64,000 nt of DNA from an uncultured Clostridia bacterium (GCA_937992055.1 CALKLQ010000055.1:1-64000); one strand, 5' to 3'. Shown: positions 42,551 to 50,862, counted from the stretch's first letter. The notes: generated from the letters alone by a model not told the origin. Made by a program: numbers and translations.

Positions 42551-42586
42551 AAAAATGCAAAAATAATTAAATTTTTGCATTTTTTT
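42551..42586. terminator. Bidirectional terminator, glyA and GT2 gene
   Basis: AAAAATGCAAAAAT pairs with ATTTTTGCATTTTT around a short loop and ends in T-runs on both strands. It lies between the convergent glyA and glycosyltransferase genes. Confidence 0.85.
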
Positions 42587-42607
42587 AAATTAATAATATA
42601 AAATATT

Positions 42608-43906
42608 TCAATTTTTCATTTCAAATTCCAACTCTTCTTCGTCCTCTAAATTATAATCTTTCACAACACCATGTTCTATTGGCGCCCAGGTAACCTCTTT
42701 ATTAAATGCCGCTTTAAAAGCATGCGAAAGATAAAGCATTGCAAAATAAGGATTTAAAAGTATTATTTTAACAGAATTCAAAACTCCAAATTTCATTTTT
42801 TTCTTTTCAACAACAATTTGCAAAAAGGTGTAAAAACACAAAAACAAATATGTTATTAAAAATACCAACAAAAAGCATTTAAAAGAATAAGCCACATAAG
42901 AAGCACGTGTAATAAGTCCATATATAGAAATAGAAATCATAGCAATACTATAACAAATTATTGAGGCTATTGCGATAATATTAGGCACTACACCTAAAAC
43001 AATATCCATTTTACCCGCTTTATTTTCATCTTTAGAAAATATTTTTTTTGCAATGTCACCAGCATAAAGTTTTCTGCTTTGCATAAAACCCTTAATCCAT
43101 CTTACCCTTTGTTTATTTAAAGTTTTTAAGTTGGTAGGTTGTTCGTCATAAAACATGGCTGAAGGCACATATTCAGAGCGAATATTATTCAAACAACAAT
43201 ATAGCGAAAGTTCATAATCTTCAGTTAGAGTATGAAATGGCCAACCTTTAAAGCTTTCAATGATTTGACCATCTAAAAAAAGTCCGGTACCACTTACTAT
43301 TATATTTTTTGTAAGTTTTGTTCTAGCCTTATTTTGAAATGTATTAATTCCAGAAAAGGTAAGAGCGGAGCAATCTGCGACCCAATTTCCAGGTTGATTT
43401 AATGTGTTTCTATACCCCATTCCAAGACGAACCCCGTTTTGAAAAGCCTTGTTCATTTCTTCAATAAAGTTATCACATAACACATTATCCGCATCTAAAA
43501 TCATATAAGCATCGTAAGATTTTCCTTTTTTAATTATGTCTTTTACTGCTTCATCCAAAGCAAAACCTTTGCCAACATTTTCCAAATGTTGTCTTACAAA
43601 AACATTGTAACCAAAACTTTTTACAATCTGAACCGTTTTATCATTTTCATCTTCAACAATAATATATGGGTCAATCAATTTGGAAGGATAACCTTGCTTT
43701 TTAATCGAGTCTAAAAGTCTTTTAATCACCTTACTTTCATTTCTTGCAGCAATTAAAATTGCAAATTTGGCTCTTTTATTGGTTTGTGGCTGCACAATGT
43801 CTTTTGCAAATCCAAAACAGACATATATCACCCTATAAAACCCAACCAAAAACAAAAGCAAAAGTGCTCCTAACATAATTTTGTTTACAATTTCAATTGC
43901 AACCAT
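42608..43906 (-). CDS. Processive family 2 glycosyltransferase, membrane
   Basis: A 432-residue membrane glycosyltransferase. An N-terminal membrane span (about 7-30) precedes a GT-A catalytic domain with LIAARNES at 51-58, the metal-binding DAD at 138-140, the catalytic TED at 228-230 and QRVRW at 266-270. The D, DxD, ED and QxxRW set is that of processive beta-glycan synthases such as hyaluronan, cellulose and poly-N-acetylglucosamine synthases. At least two more spans follow from about 300 to 390, then an acidic cytoplasmic tail. The polymer cannot be read from the sequence. I start at ATG 43906 behind GGAGAT; a TTG four codons earlier overlaps that site. It is a lone gene, with its own promoter at 43954-43982. 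Confidence 0.85.
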   Translation of the reverse strand: MVAIEIVNKIMLGALLLLFLVGFYRVIYVCFGFAKDIVQPQTNKRAKFAILIAARNESKVIKRLLDSIKKQGYPSKLIDPYIIVEDENDKTVQIVKSFGYNVFVRQHLENVGKGFALDEAVKDIIKKGKSYDAYMILDADNVLCDNFIEEMNKAFQNGVRLGMGYRNTLNQPGNWVADCSALTFSGINTFQNKARTKLTKNIIVSGTGLFLDGQIIESFKGWPFHTLTEDYELSLYCCLNNIRSEYVPSAMFYDEQPTNLKTLNKQRVRWIKGFMQSRKLYAGDIAKKIFSKDENKAGKMDIVLGVVPNIIAIASIICYSIAMISISIYGLITRASYVAYSFKCFLLVFLITYLFLCFYTFLQIVVEKKKMKFGVLNSVKIILLNPYFAMLYLSHAFKAAFNKEVTWAPIEHGVVKDYNLEDEEELEFEMKN

Positions 43907-43953
43907 TCTTATCTCCAAAAATGTAAAACTTCATGTGAAGTATTTTCCATTTA

Positions 43954-43982
43954 AGTATAATTTATAATAAATTTTAAGTCAA
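43954..43982 (-). promoter_or_regulatory. Promoter of the glycosyltransferase gene
   Basis: On the minus strand TTGACT (43977-43982), a 17-base spacer and TATACT (43954-43959), the same hexamers as the giant lipoprotein promoter. An ACTTCA/TGAAGT hairpin follows in the leader at 43928-43941. Confidence 0.75.
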
Positions 43983-44080
43983 CGACATTTATCGACAAAT
44001 TTATTTTTTTAACAAGGACCAATTCAATATTTAAAATTCATTTAATAATTTTTATCAAGTTTTTAAACTAAGTTTTCAAC

Positions 44081-44124
44081 AAAAAAAATTTCAAAACAGA
44101 TTTTTAATCAATTTTGAAATTTTT
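44081..44124 (-). terminator. Terminator of asnS
   Basis: AAAAATTTCAAAA pairs with TTTTGAAATTTTT; on the minus strand the stem runs into eight Ts. It starts 13 bases after the asnS stop. Confidence 0.8.
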
Positions 44125-44136
44125 ATCATTGTTTAT

Positions 44137-45501
44137 TTAAAAATCACAATTTCCTGGAGTTCTGAAATATGGAAGCACATCTCTAATATTATCCACTCCA
44201 GTAACAAGCATAATGAGCCTTTCAAATCCCATACCAAATCCAGAGTGAAAGCATCCGCCATATCTTCTAAGGTCTTTATACCAATTTATTGTTTGAGGGA
44301 TGTGGCAAGCCTTCATTCTTTCTTCAAGAAGATCTAATCTAACCTCTCTCTCACTTCCACCCATAAGTTCTCCGCTATTTGGAACAATCAAGTCAACAGC
44401 CGCCACGGTTTTATTGTCATCATTGAGTTTCATATAAAATGCCTTTGCTTCTTTTGGCCAATCTTTAATAAAAACTGGAGATTTAAAATGCTTTTCTGTT
44501 AAAAATTTTTCATGTTCTCTTCCGATATCCTCACCATATGCCGCTTTTAATTTAAATTCATCATTATGCTTTTCTAAAATTTCCACCGCTTGTTTATAAC
44601 TTATTACTGGGAAGTTGCCTTTTTCAATGTTGTTTAATCTTTCCATAAGACCATTACTTATAAACTTATCAAAAAACTCAAGTTCCTCTTTTGCGGTTGT
44701 TTTAATCTCTTTAATTATATTAACTAAAAAGTCTTCCTCTATTTTAATCAATTCATCCAAATGACAAAAAGCTATTTCTGGCTCTATCATCCAAAATTCA
44801 GCCGCATGGGTTTTAGTATTTGAATTTTCTGCTCTAAAAGTTGGACCAAAAGTATAAATCTTTTTAAATGCCATTGCGAACGTTTCGCCCTCGAGTTGAC
44901 CTGTTACAGCTAAAAACGCTTTTTTGCCAAAAAAGTCATCGTTATAATTTAATTGTTCATTCCCTTTTTTATCATTTAATAATGTGGTAACTTGAAAAGT
45001 ATTTCCAGCGCCTTCACCATCATTTGCGGTTAGTATTGGAGTGTGAACATAAGTATATCCTCTTGAATTAAAATAATTGTGAATAGCATAAGCAAGTTTA
45101 CTTCTAACCTTAAAAATTGCCTGATATAAATTTGTTCTCATTCTAAGATGAGCCACCTCTCTTAAAAATTCAGTGGTATGTCTTTTGGGTTGTATAGGAA
45201 AATCTTCATCACAATCTGCAACCAACTCCACTTGTTTTGCCAAAAGTTCCATTTTGCTTTTATCATTAAAAGCATGCTCAAGTTTGCCACTTACACAAAT
45301 AGCACTTCCCACCTTAATATTTTGAACTTCATCAAAATTTTTAGTTTTTAAATCATAAACAACTTGCAAAACTCCAAATTTTGTTCCATCATATAAATCA
45401 ATAAAACCCATCTCTTTTTGTTTTCTGTGGTTTCTAACCCATCCACAAACAGAAATTTCGCTATCAATAAGCTTTTCTGAAATATCTTTTAAGTCTATCA
45501 T
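44137..45501 (-). CDS. asnS: Asparagine--tRNA ligase
   Basis: A class II synthetase of 454 residues that charges tRNA-Asn directly. An N-terminal OB fold (CGWVRNHRKQKEMGFIDLYDG) is followed by the AsnRS-type catalytic core: GEGAGNTFQVTT, the LAVTGQLEGETFAMAF segment, motif 2 in PTFRAENSNTKTHAAEFWM, and motif 3 in GFGMGFERLIMLV near the C-terminus, ending RTPGNCDF. The TGQLEGE signature separates AsnRS from AspRS. The start has GGAGC upstream. It has its own promoter and terminator. Confidence 0.97.
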   Translation of the reverse strand: MIDLKDISEKLIDSEISVCGWVRNHRKQKEMGFIDLYDGTKFGVLQVVYDLKTKNFDEVQNIKVGSAICVSGKLEHAFNDKSKMELLAKQVELVADCDEDFPIQPKRHTTEFLREVAHLRMRTNLYQAIFKVRSKLAYAIHNYFNSRGYTYVHTPILTANDGEGAGNTFQVTTLLNDKKGNEQLNYNDDFFGKKAFLAVTGQLEGETFAMAFKKIYTFGPTFRAENSNTKTHAAEFWMIEPEIAFCHLDELIKIEEDFLVNIIKEIKTTAKEELEFFDKFISNGLMERLNNIEKGNFPVISYKQAVEILEKHNDEFKLKAAYGEDIGREHEKFLTEKHFKSPVFIKDWPKEAKAFYMKLNDDNKTVAAVDLIVPNSGELMGGSEREVRLDLLEERMKACHIPQTINWYKDLRRYGGCFHSGFGMGFERLIMLVTGVDNIRDVLPYFRTPGNCDF

Positions 45502-45618
45502 TTTTAGCTCCTTTAAATTTATTCTTATAAACTTATATGTACAAATAACTCTATTAAGTTTTCACAATAAAAATTTTTGAATACACATATAGTAATTTAA
45601 TTACATATTAATATAGGT

Positions 45619-45647
45619 ATTTAAACACTTTAAAATTATTTTGTCAA
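45619..45647 (-). promoter_or_regulatory. Possible promoter of asnS
   Basis: On the minus strand TTGACA (45642-45647), a 17-base spacer and TTAAAT (45619-45624). The leader to asnS would be about 110 bases. Confidence 0.5.
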
Positions 45648-45664
45648 TTATTTGTCATAAACAC

Positions 45665-45693
45665 TTGCAAATTAACTTATGTTATGTTAATAT
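45665..45693 (+). promoter_or_regulatory. Promoter of tRNA-Leu
   Basis: TTGCAA (45665-45670), a 17-base spacer and TAATAT (45688-45693), 15 bases before the tRNA. Confidence 0.65.
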
Positions 45694-45708
45694 TTAAAAG
45701 CACAAAAT

Positions 45709-45794
45709 GCCGAAGTGGTGGAATGGCAGACGCGTCGGACTCAAAATCCGATGTTGGCAACAACGTGCGGGTTCAAGTCCCGCCTTCGGCACCA
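45709..45794 (+). tRNA. tRNA-Leu (anticodon CAA)
   Basis: An 86-base class II tRNA with a long variable arm. The acceptor GCCGAAG pairs with CTTCGGC, the anticodon stem TCGGA/TCCGA holds the loop CTCAAAA with anticodon CAA (reads UUG), the T-arm has GGTTCAAGTCC, and CCA is encoded. Its 3' end faces the accessory block that begins at 45872, a usual arrangement for integration at a tRNA gene. Confidence 0.97.
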
Positions 45795-45806
45795 AGCACT
45801 AAATCG

Positions 45807-45847
45807 CTGAATGTTAGATAAATTCTGATGTTCAGTATTTTTTTTAT
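45807..45847 (+). terminator. Terminator of tRNA-Leu
   Basis: A 12-bp stem with G-U pairs, outer arms CTGAA/TTCAG, followed by TATTTTTTTTATT. Confidence 0.8.
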
Positions 45848-45871
45848 TTAGCATCTTTTTCCTTGTAACAT

Positions 45872-46735
45872 TTACCTCATCAAATATAATTTAGCTAATA
45901 TTGCTAATCCTTTTTCTTTTTCAGATTTTATAATTTCTCCTTTACTTATCATTCGGTTTAATGCTTTGTCGATTAGTAAAGCATCTTGTTTGTTTATATC
46001 ACTTCTGCCCAAAATTGCAGAAATTGGTACATTATTAACTTCTTCATTATTAAAGGATAGTTCTTTTAACTTATCAACATTTTCCTTTACTAATTTTACC
46101 ATTGCAAGAAAAGTTGTTGATGGATTTTTGATATTTAAACACTTTGAAATAGTAGTTGTAATTTCCAAATAATTATCATAATCTCTCATACTTGCTAAAA
46201 TATGATTATTGTTTAGTAAATCTGAAATATTTTTAAAAGTTTCTTTGATATATTTTATCTCTTCAGGAAGAAATAACAAACTCATTGCTTGATATGTTAG
46301 ATTTGGAACTTTAAAATCTTTTTCAACTTCTTTGCAAAAATTAACAAATTCATCGGTCAAGCCAGAATATTCTTTGAATTCTAAGCTTTCTAGTTCTCCA
46401 TACAATCTTCTTAATAATTCTTCATCATCTTGTCCAGAAATAGAATTATGGCTCAACTGAATTGCTAATGCTTGCTCTTTCGATAATCTATCTTTGCATA
46501 ACATAACTTCAATTTCTTCAAGTCCAGCATCAATAGATGCTATAACTCTATGATTACCAGATAAAACTTCTATTTCTTTATTTTTATTGTAAAAACAAAA
46601 CGGAACAGAAGTTAGTTGTCCATCTTTTTTAATATTGGCAACTAATTTTTGATATTCTTCTGGTTTCATATATCTCGCATTTACTTCAAGTAATTTAATA
46701 TCTTTGGGATTTATTTTTATAATTTCTGTTTCCAT
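45872..46735 (-). CDS. ParB-like nuclease-domain protein
   Basis: A 287-residue protein with a ParB/sulfiredoxin-type N-terminal domain. INPKDIKLLEVNAR opens it, and LSGNHRVIASIDAG at 58-71 holds the GNHR loop that binds nucleotide in ParB. A helical region follows (LSKEQALAIQLSHNSISGQDDEE). The C-terminal half is not recognised. It lacks the full helix-turn-helix part of chromosomal ParB and looks like the ParB proteins that phages carry beside DNA-processing genes. I start at ATG 46735, which overlaps the upstream gene by 19 bases; an earlier in-frame start at 46762 has a poorer site. It is the last of three overlapping genes with DUF488 and the Mom-like gene. Confidence 0.75.
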   Translation of the reverse strand: METEIIKINPKDIKLLEVNARYMKPEEYQKLVANIKKDGQLTSVPFCFYNKNKEIEVLSGNHRVIASIDAGLEEIEVMLCKDRLSKEQALAIQLSHNSISGQDDEELLRRLYGELESLEFKEYSGLTDEFVNFCKEVEKDFKVPNLTYQAMSLLFLPEEIKYIKETFKNISDLLNNNHILASMRDYDNYLEITTTISKCLNIKNPSTTFLAMVKLVKENVDKLKELSFNNEEVNNVPISAILGRSDINKQDALLIDKALNRMISKGEIIKSEKEKGLAILAKLYLMR

Positions 46736-47928
46736 AACTCCAATCCTTCCTTTAATCTCCATTTTCCCAATCGTGATACATAAGTTAAATTATAACTTCC
46801 ATCTTGCATTTGATTTCTATCTTGTAAAGTGAATAAATCTCTATATTTTACAGATGACATATTTTTAGTGAATACATTAGTAAAGACTGTTTTAATTTCT
46901 CTATTTGATAATCTTTCTGCTAACAATTTAACTTCTTTGCTTAAGACACAATACAAAACGAGCTTGCTCAATTTTTTTATATTTGAATTAGAGAAGTCTG
47001 ATAATAAATAAATACAAGGTTGTTCTATCTCTTTTGGTGGCTTATTTCTGTAATCAGTTGTTAAACCAAAAACTCCAAATAATTTATTATTAGAAAATAC
47101 TCCATAACAGGCTTTTGGAATTCCTAAATAGTGTATTTGTTTACTTAAATATTTTTGTCTTAAAGAATTAAATTGTGTTAAAGTCAATTGTTTAATTTCA
47201 ACTCTTTCTATATTTTCATCTTCAATAATGTTAAACGATTTTTGAATTATGATTGAATTCGTCTTGTTTGATATTAGTTTTGATTTTATATTGATGTTAG
47301 AGTATATATTTAAATTTTTAGACTTTAAAATTTGATTTTGCTTTGTGAATGTTAAATCATTTTTAGATATAATAACAAAAGTAATATTTAAATCATACAT
47401 TAGCTCAATTAATTTATCTTTTACAAAATTATGACTTCTGTTATCTACAATTAACAAATCTTTATCAGATATATATTTTATAAATTCTTCCAATTTAACA
47501 TCTTTAAACTCTTTTATTTGTAAAGGTATTATGTTGATTTGACTTTTAATTTCACTTATTAACTTGTTTTTATTTTTAACAACATTATTATAAATCCTAA
47601 CATTGTGTTCGTTGTTTTCCCTTGGTTTATAATTCTTATAAATTACTGACATTGCAAGTTTTTCAATTTCGCTTATTTCACAATTTGTATCTAATTTAAA
47701 ATCCTTATAAATTTCTTCACTTAATTTTAAATCAGAATTATAACTGAAATATTTACCAATTAAAACATTGCAAAAATCATCATCGCCACCAATAATTGGT
47801 GACGATGTTCGATTATATATTAACTTTTCTAATTCTAAATTTTCTGACCCATAAACATAAATTTGTTTATATTCTTTTTGTTTAATTATATCAAAAATGT
47901 AATTGTTCACTATTGTTTTTGTTCTCAT
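46717..47928 (-). CDS. Mom-like / phage DNA-modification protein, tentative
   Basis: A 403-residue protein. The C-terminal half, from about residue 235, resembles the acyltransferase-type (Mom-like) proteins of phages and mobile elements: HYLGIPKACYGVFSNNKLFG, then LLSDFSNSNIKKLSKLVLY, then VFTKNMSSVKYRDLFTL, ending in LGKWRLKEGLELWK. I recall this tail from proteins labelled Mom-like or antirestriction adenine methyltransferase. The N-terminal half (IYVYGSENLELEKLIYNRTS, later LLIVDNRSHNF) is not recognised and lacks a clear DPPY methylase motif. The gene overlaps DUF488 by 38 bases and ParB by 19, so the three are co-translated. A role in DNA base modification or its control is an inference from resemblance and neighbours. 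Confidence 0.45.
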   Translation of the reverse strand: MRTKTIVNNYIFDIIKQKEYKQIYVYGSENLELEKLIYNRTSSPIIGGDDDFCNVLIGKYFSYNSDLKLSEEIYKDFKLDTNCEISEIEKLAMSVIYKNYKPRENNEHNVRIYNNVVKNKNKLISEIKSQINIIPLQIKEFKDVKLEEFIKYISDKDLLIVDNRSHNFVKDKLIELMYDLNITFVIISKNDLTFTKQNQILKSKNLNIYSNINIKSKLISNKTNSIIIQKSFNIIEDENIERVEIKQLTLTQFNSLRQKYLSKQIHYLGIPKACYGVFSNNKLFGVFGLTTDYRNKPPKEIEQPCIYLLSDFSNSNIKKLSKLVLYCVLSKEVKLLAERLSNREIKTVFTNVFTKNMSSVKYRDLFTLQDRNQMQDGSYNLTYVSRLGKWRLKEGLELWKQKL

Positions 47929-48280
47929 TTTCTAATTCTTCTACTTTTATTCCTAAATTATCTTCAAACCATTTTGCCACAATTCTTCTGTGACAAAAAG
48001 TTTTTCCTTGTTTAATATCTGACCATTTTTCGTAACATAATAAAACAGCATTATCTCCAAGTTCCTGATATACTTCTTGTGGATTAAGTATGTTTAAAAC
48101 ATTTTCATAATACAACTTTGTATAAAATTCTTCATCTTCTATTTTAATAATTTCAGCTGGTGGAGCGAGCAATTTAAACTCTTCACCTTTCCAAAACCTA
48201 TTAAATCTTGCAATAGACACAAATTTGTATCCTTTATCTTTAGGATAACTTTTAATTTGTCCAAAATAACCTGTAAACAT
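47891..48280 (-). CDS. DUF488 family protein
   Basis: A 129-residue protein starting at the ATG ending at 48280, behind GAGGTG; an earlier TTG at 48304 would overlap that site. FTGYFGQIKSYP and FVSIARFN open it, and AVLLCYEKWSD followed by FCHRRIVAKWFEDNLGIKVEE (the CHR signature at 96-98) closes it, as in DUF488. The family is of unknown reaction but often sits beside DNA-processing or modification genes. It is the first gene of the overlapping DUF488, Mom-like, ParB trio. Directly upstream lies a copied fragment of the radical SAM gene, so the trio may share whatever promoter the copied block brought. Confidence 0.8.
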   Translation of the reverse strand: MFTGYFGQIKSYPKDKGYKFVSIARFNRFWKGEEFKLLAPPAEIIKIEDEEFYTKLYYENVLNILNPQEVYQELGDNAVLLCYEKWSDIKQGKTFCHRRIVAKWFEDNLGIKVEELENENKNNSEQLHF

Positions 48281-48331
48281 AAAGCACCTCTTATTTTTCT
48301 TCAAACATTTTTTAATGTTTTTAAACGGCCA

Positions 48332-48472
48332 TTGCGTGGCTCTGGCTTTCCAAAGTAGTCCTCACCCTTTTTTTGCAAAGTGTGAGGCGCATAACAATAT
48401 TTGCATCTATGACTGCATCCTATATAAATATTAAGTGCATAAGGACTATATTCTCTTGCCATTCCACATGGC
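48332..48472 (-). pseudogene. Copied 5' fragment of the radical SAM gene (copy A)
   Basis: These 141 bases appear identical to 50418-50558, the part of the intact radical SAM gene that codes for about residues 6-52, including the CxxxCxxC cluster motif. The fragment is cut off after PEPR, is not joined to a longer frame and cannot make a working enzyme. Perfect identity implies a recent copy event. Confidence 0.9.
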
Positions 48473-48512
48473 ATGAAGATAAATCAAATTTTACATATCA
48501 ATTTGAAAACGA

Positions 48513-48827
48513 TTATAAAATTTCAACATTTGTTGCTGTCACATAAATTGTGGTATCCTGATCATCATCAAGAATGATTTCAATCATATTTCTCTGCCCT
48601 TTTACTTTCCAAATATTTAAAATATATTCGTCAATTTTGTTTAAAGGCTTTGAACATTTAACATCTCTCACTTTAGAAAATTTTATCTCAATAGTTTTTT
48701 GCTGTTCATCAAAGTAAGGACTTGCTTCAAGTCTAAAACTAAACTCTTTTTCTTTTTCATTGTAATAAAGATTACTAATTTTACTATCATGAAAATTATA
48801 ATTTTTAACAAAAATATTTAATGTCAT
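48513..48827 (-). CDS. FHD-motif small protein, immunity-like (1)
   Basis: A 104-residue protein starting MTLNIFVKNYNFHDSKISNL, with GGAG upstream. It shares with the genes at 49248 and 51468 an N-terminal NFHD(S/C) or YFHDG motif followed by alternating beta-strand-like segments. Its last 45 or so residues (YILNIWKVKGQRNMIEIILD ending YVTATNVEIL) are almost the same as those of the 51468 gene. Small, acidic, one-domain proteins in tandem next to toxin tails are typical of immunity proteins; the target is unknown. The 3' end and the following 40 bases are also copied at 51430-51470, in both cases leading into a radical SAM fragment. Confidence 0.65.
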   Translation of the reverse strand: MTLNIFVKNYNFHDSKISNLYYNEKEKEFSFRLEASPYFDEQQKTIEIKFSKVRDVKCSKPLNKIDEYILNIWKVKGQRNMIEIILDDDQDTTIYVTATNVEIL

Positions 48828-48944
48828 TTTACTCCTATTGCCAATAAACTTTACTATATATCACTAACAATAAAATTTTTACAAAAGAACTCAATAAAAA
48901 ACCAATCTGAAACATGTTTATCACGTCTTTTTTAACCCAATTAT

Positions 48945-49239
48945 CTAATCCAAATAACACACTGAATTTTTTACTTGATTAATATACTTTATTTTCAAAA
49001 AATCAATTGAATTTTCATCTTTAATAATATGTTCATATCTGCATAAGACAACAGTTGTGAAACATCATTGAATTCAATTATGTATCCCTTTAAATTTTTG
49101 TTATCTTTTTCTAGTTCTTCAATTTGCCACTCGCAATATTCAAAATAAATTCTTAAATGATTTTCTTTTTTAACAAATTTAATATCTTTTATAATTTCAT
49201 CGTGTAAGAAGTAACTTCTTTCAAATTCTTTTATGGCAT
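48945..49239 (-). pseudogene. Frameshifted FHD-motif gene
   Basis: An ATG at 49239 behind GGAG meets a stop after two codons. The next frame reads KEFERSYFLHDEIIKDIKF and on to FEYCEWQIEELEKDNKN, then LKGYIIEFNDVSQLL; a second shift near 49040 leads to YEHIIKDENSIDFLKIKY and the stop at 48945. The FLHDEI motif places it in the FHD family of the neighbouring genes. It begins 9 bases after the 49248 gene, so it was once part of the same unit. Between it and 48828 only a 26-residue hydrophobic frame (48835-48915) can be seen. Confidence 0.6.
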
Positions 49240-49247
49240 TTGTGCTC

Positions 49248-49646
49248 CTAATTTTTTATTTGATAGCTCAACTTTTTACTGACAATATATGTTGAATTAA
49301 CTTTCTTTAAATTTAAATCGTCCTCAATGTTATCAACATCCTTGACAAAAACAAAACTATTATTTTTTAGATATATATTTCCTCCAAAAATTAAGCTATC
49401 AAAATTTTTTAAAACTGGTTTTATTACAGCTTTTGAAATAAGCTCAAACTTTAGTTTAATGGTTCCACACCAACATCCCTCTATCACCATAATAATTTCT
49501 GCTTTGTCATCACTTGGATGTGTCCAGCCATTTGAAGAATAAGAGCCTGAAACATAGTTTATTGACTTTATCACACCATCGTGAAAATAGCCTGCTTCAT
49601 CAAGAAAACTCTTTAATTCTTCTTTATTGTTTATATTTGTATACAT
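49248..49646 (-). CDS. FHD-motif small protein, immunity-like (2)
   Basis: A 132-residue protein from the ATG ending at 49646, preceded by GGAGAAAA; an ATG six codons upstream lacks a site. It starts MYTNINNKEELKSFLDEAGY and has YFHDGVIKSINYV at about 20-32, then GSYSSNGWTHPSDDKAEIIM and a beta-rich remainder. It belongs to the FHD group seen three more times in this block but is the most diverged. No toxin partner lies directly upstream; the radical SAM gene does. Function as an immunity protein is inferred from context. Confidence 0.65.
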   Translation of the reverse strand: MYTNINNKEELKSFLDEAGYFHDGVIKSINYVSGSYSSNGWTHPSDDKAEIIMVIEGCWCGTIKLKFELISKAVIKPVLKNFDSLIFGGNIYLKNNSFVFVKDVDNIEDDLNLKKVNSTYIVSKKLSYQIKN

Positions 49647-49741
49647 ATTTTTCTCCAAATTCATTCTAATGCTTATTTTAAAATCATCTATTCAATATCT
49701 TATGATAATGGACCTTTCCTCTCCATCCTAGCATAAATTTT

Positions 49742-50575
49742 TTAATTGGATATTTCATCAAATAAGCTTATTTGTTCGCTTGGCTTTATTCTCACAACAT
49801 ATTCATCTGGATTTTTTTCTTGTGGAGTGAGAACAACATTTGGAGCGAGTTTACGCAGACAAAACTTATAATATACTTGCTTGCCAGTTGGACGAAGCAA
49901 ATCTACACAATCTTGCAAATATTTTGCCCAGTCTTGCCACTTATCTTCACGTTTATAGTTATTTATTTTTCCAATCTTATAATGATCAACGCAGTCCAAT
50001 TCAAGTGTCCTGCGAATAAGACCCAAACTTTCTTCTGGTTCAATTGTCGGCTCAAAACTTGCAAAAGTCTTTATTCCATGGTCATGCAATATTTTCAATG
50101 TTTCTAATCTATCTTGTGGCAAACTCGCATTTGGCTCCCAAAGTTTGCTTTTTTCTTCATCCAAAAATGTCAGTGTTGTGCCAATTGTAATACGGTCACC
50201 AAACTCTTTAAAAACATCCAAATCCCGCAGCATTTTCTTGCCACCCTTGGAAAGTATAGCAACAGGCACGTTAAATGAGTTCAGCATTTTCAAAACTTCT
50301 CTAACCGTCTGTCCATCATCTGCACTATCACAATAACAGTCACCAACAAAAGATAAAAGCACTTGCTCGGTGTATGTATTTTTTTTCAAGTCTTTTTCTA
50401 AAATTTTCAAAATATTTTTGCGTGGCTCTGGCTTTCCAAAGTAGTCCTCACCCTTTTTTTGCAAAGTGTGAGGCGCATAACAATATTTGCATCTATGACT
50501 GCATCCTATATAAATATTAAGTGCATAAGGACTATATTCTCTTGCCATTCCACATGGCCTGTAAATAACACTCAT
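49742..50575 (-). CDS. SPL-like radical SAM protein
   Basis: A 277-residue radical SAM enzyme. I start at MSVIYRPCGMAREYS; the upstream extension in the same frame codes for no recognisable protein and overlaps a copied fragment. The cluster motif is C25, C29, C32 (GCSHRCKYC). LLSFVGDCYC, ISKGGKKMLRD and FASFEPTIEP match the short spore-photoproduct-lyase-like group often found in phages and mobile elements. Substrate unknown. No clear ribosome binding site precedes the ATG, and a TATAAT lies only 6 bases upstream, so the message may be leaderless or the true start lost. Fragments of its 5' part occur at 48332-48472 and 51329-51430. Confidence 0.85.
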   Translation of the reverse strand: MSVIYRPCGMAREYSPYALNIYIGCSHRCKYCYAPHTLQKKGEDYFGKPEPRKNILKILEKDLKKNTYTEQVLLSFVGDCYCDSADDGQTVREVLKMLNSFNVPVAILSKGGKKMLRDLDVFKEFGDRITIGTTLTFLDEEKSKLWEPNASLPQDRLETLKILHDHGIKTFASFEPTIEPEESLGLIRRTLELDCVDHYKIGKINNYKREDKWQDWAKYLQDCVDLLRPTGKQVYYKFCLRKLAPNVVLTPQEKNPDEYVVRIKPSEQISLFDEISN

Positions 50576-50609
50576 GCGAATATTATAGCATAAAAGGCCA
50601 TAATTTTTA

Positions 50610-50744
50610 TTAATATAATACATCAAATTTAATATTTTTATAATCAAACTGCAATTCATCGTAGTCATCATTATCCAAAATGATATAAGCATTATATTTG
50701 TTTATTTTTAAATCCAAAACAAATTGGTTATAAATGAGAGGCAT
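50610..50744 (-). pseudogene. Immunity gene remnant
   Basis: A 44-residue frame, MPLIYNQFVLDLKINKYNAY then ILDNDDYDELQFDYKN, overlapping the end of the toxin tail fragment at 50728. It looks like the C-terminal end of a small acidic immunity-type protein. It has no ribosome binding site of note. Confidence 0.4.
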
Positions 50745-50854
50745 TACTTTCCTTAGGACATTGATTTCCGTACTTTGTCTAAATATTCATCCCATCTACC
50801 TGTCGAATTTGGATTCTCCGCGTGATAATGATCAGTTCCACTTATAGCAATTAG
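50728..50854 (-). pseudogene. Orphan toxin tail, frameshifted
   Basis: The minus strand reads SGTDHYHAENPNSTGRWDEY, then LDK, and after a one-base shift YGNQCPKESNASHL and a stop. The pattern HYHxxNPN, YLD, YGN and a final SHL matches the C-terminal part of the intact LQLFGGGG protein at 52897-53253. There is no start or N-terminal part, so this is a stranded toxin tail. It directly follows the stop of the gene at 50863. Confidence 0.65.
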
Positions 50855-50862
50855 CTAGTTTT

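Noticed and set aside
50576..50692. 39-residue N-terminal extension of the radical SAM protein
   Set aside because: It overlaps the immunity remnant in the same strand, is not conserved in the copied fragments and has no start site.
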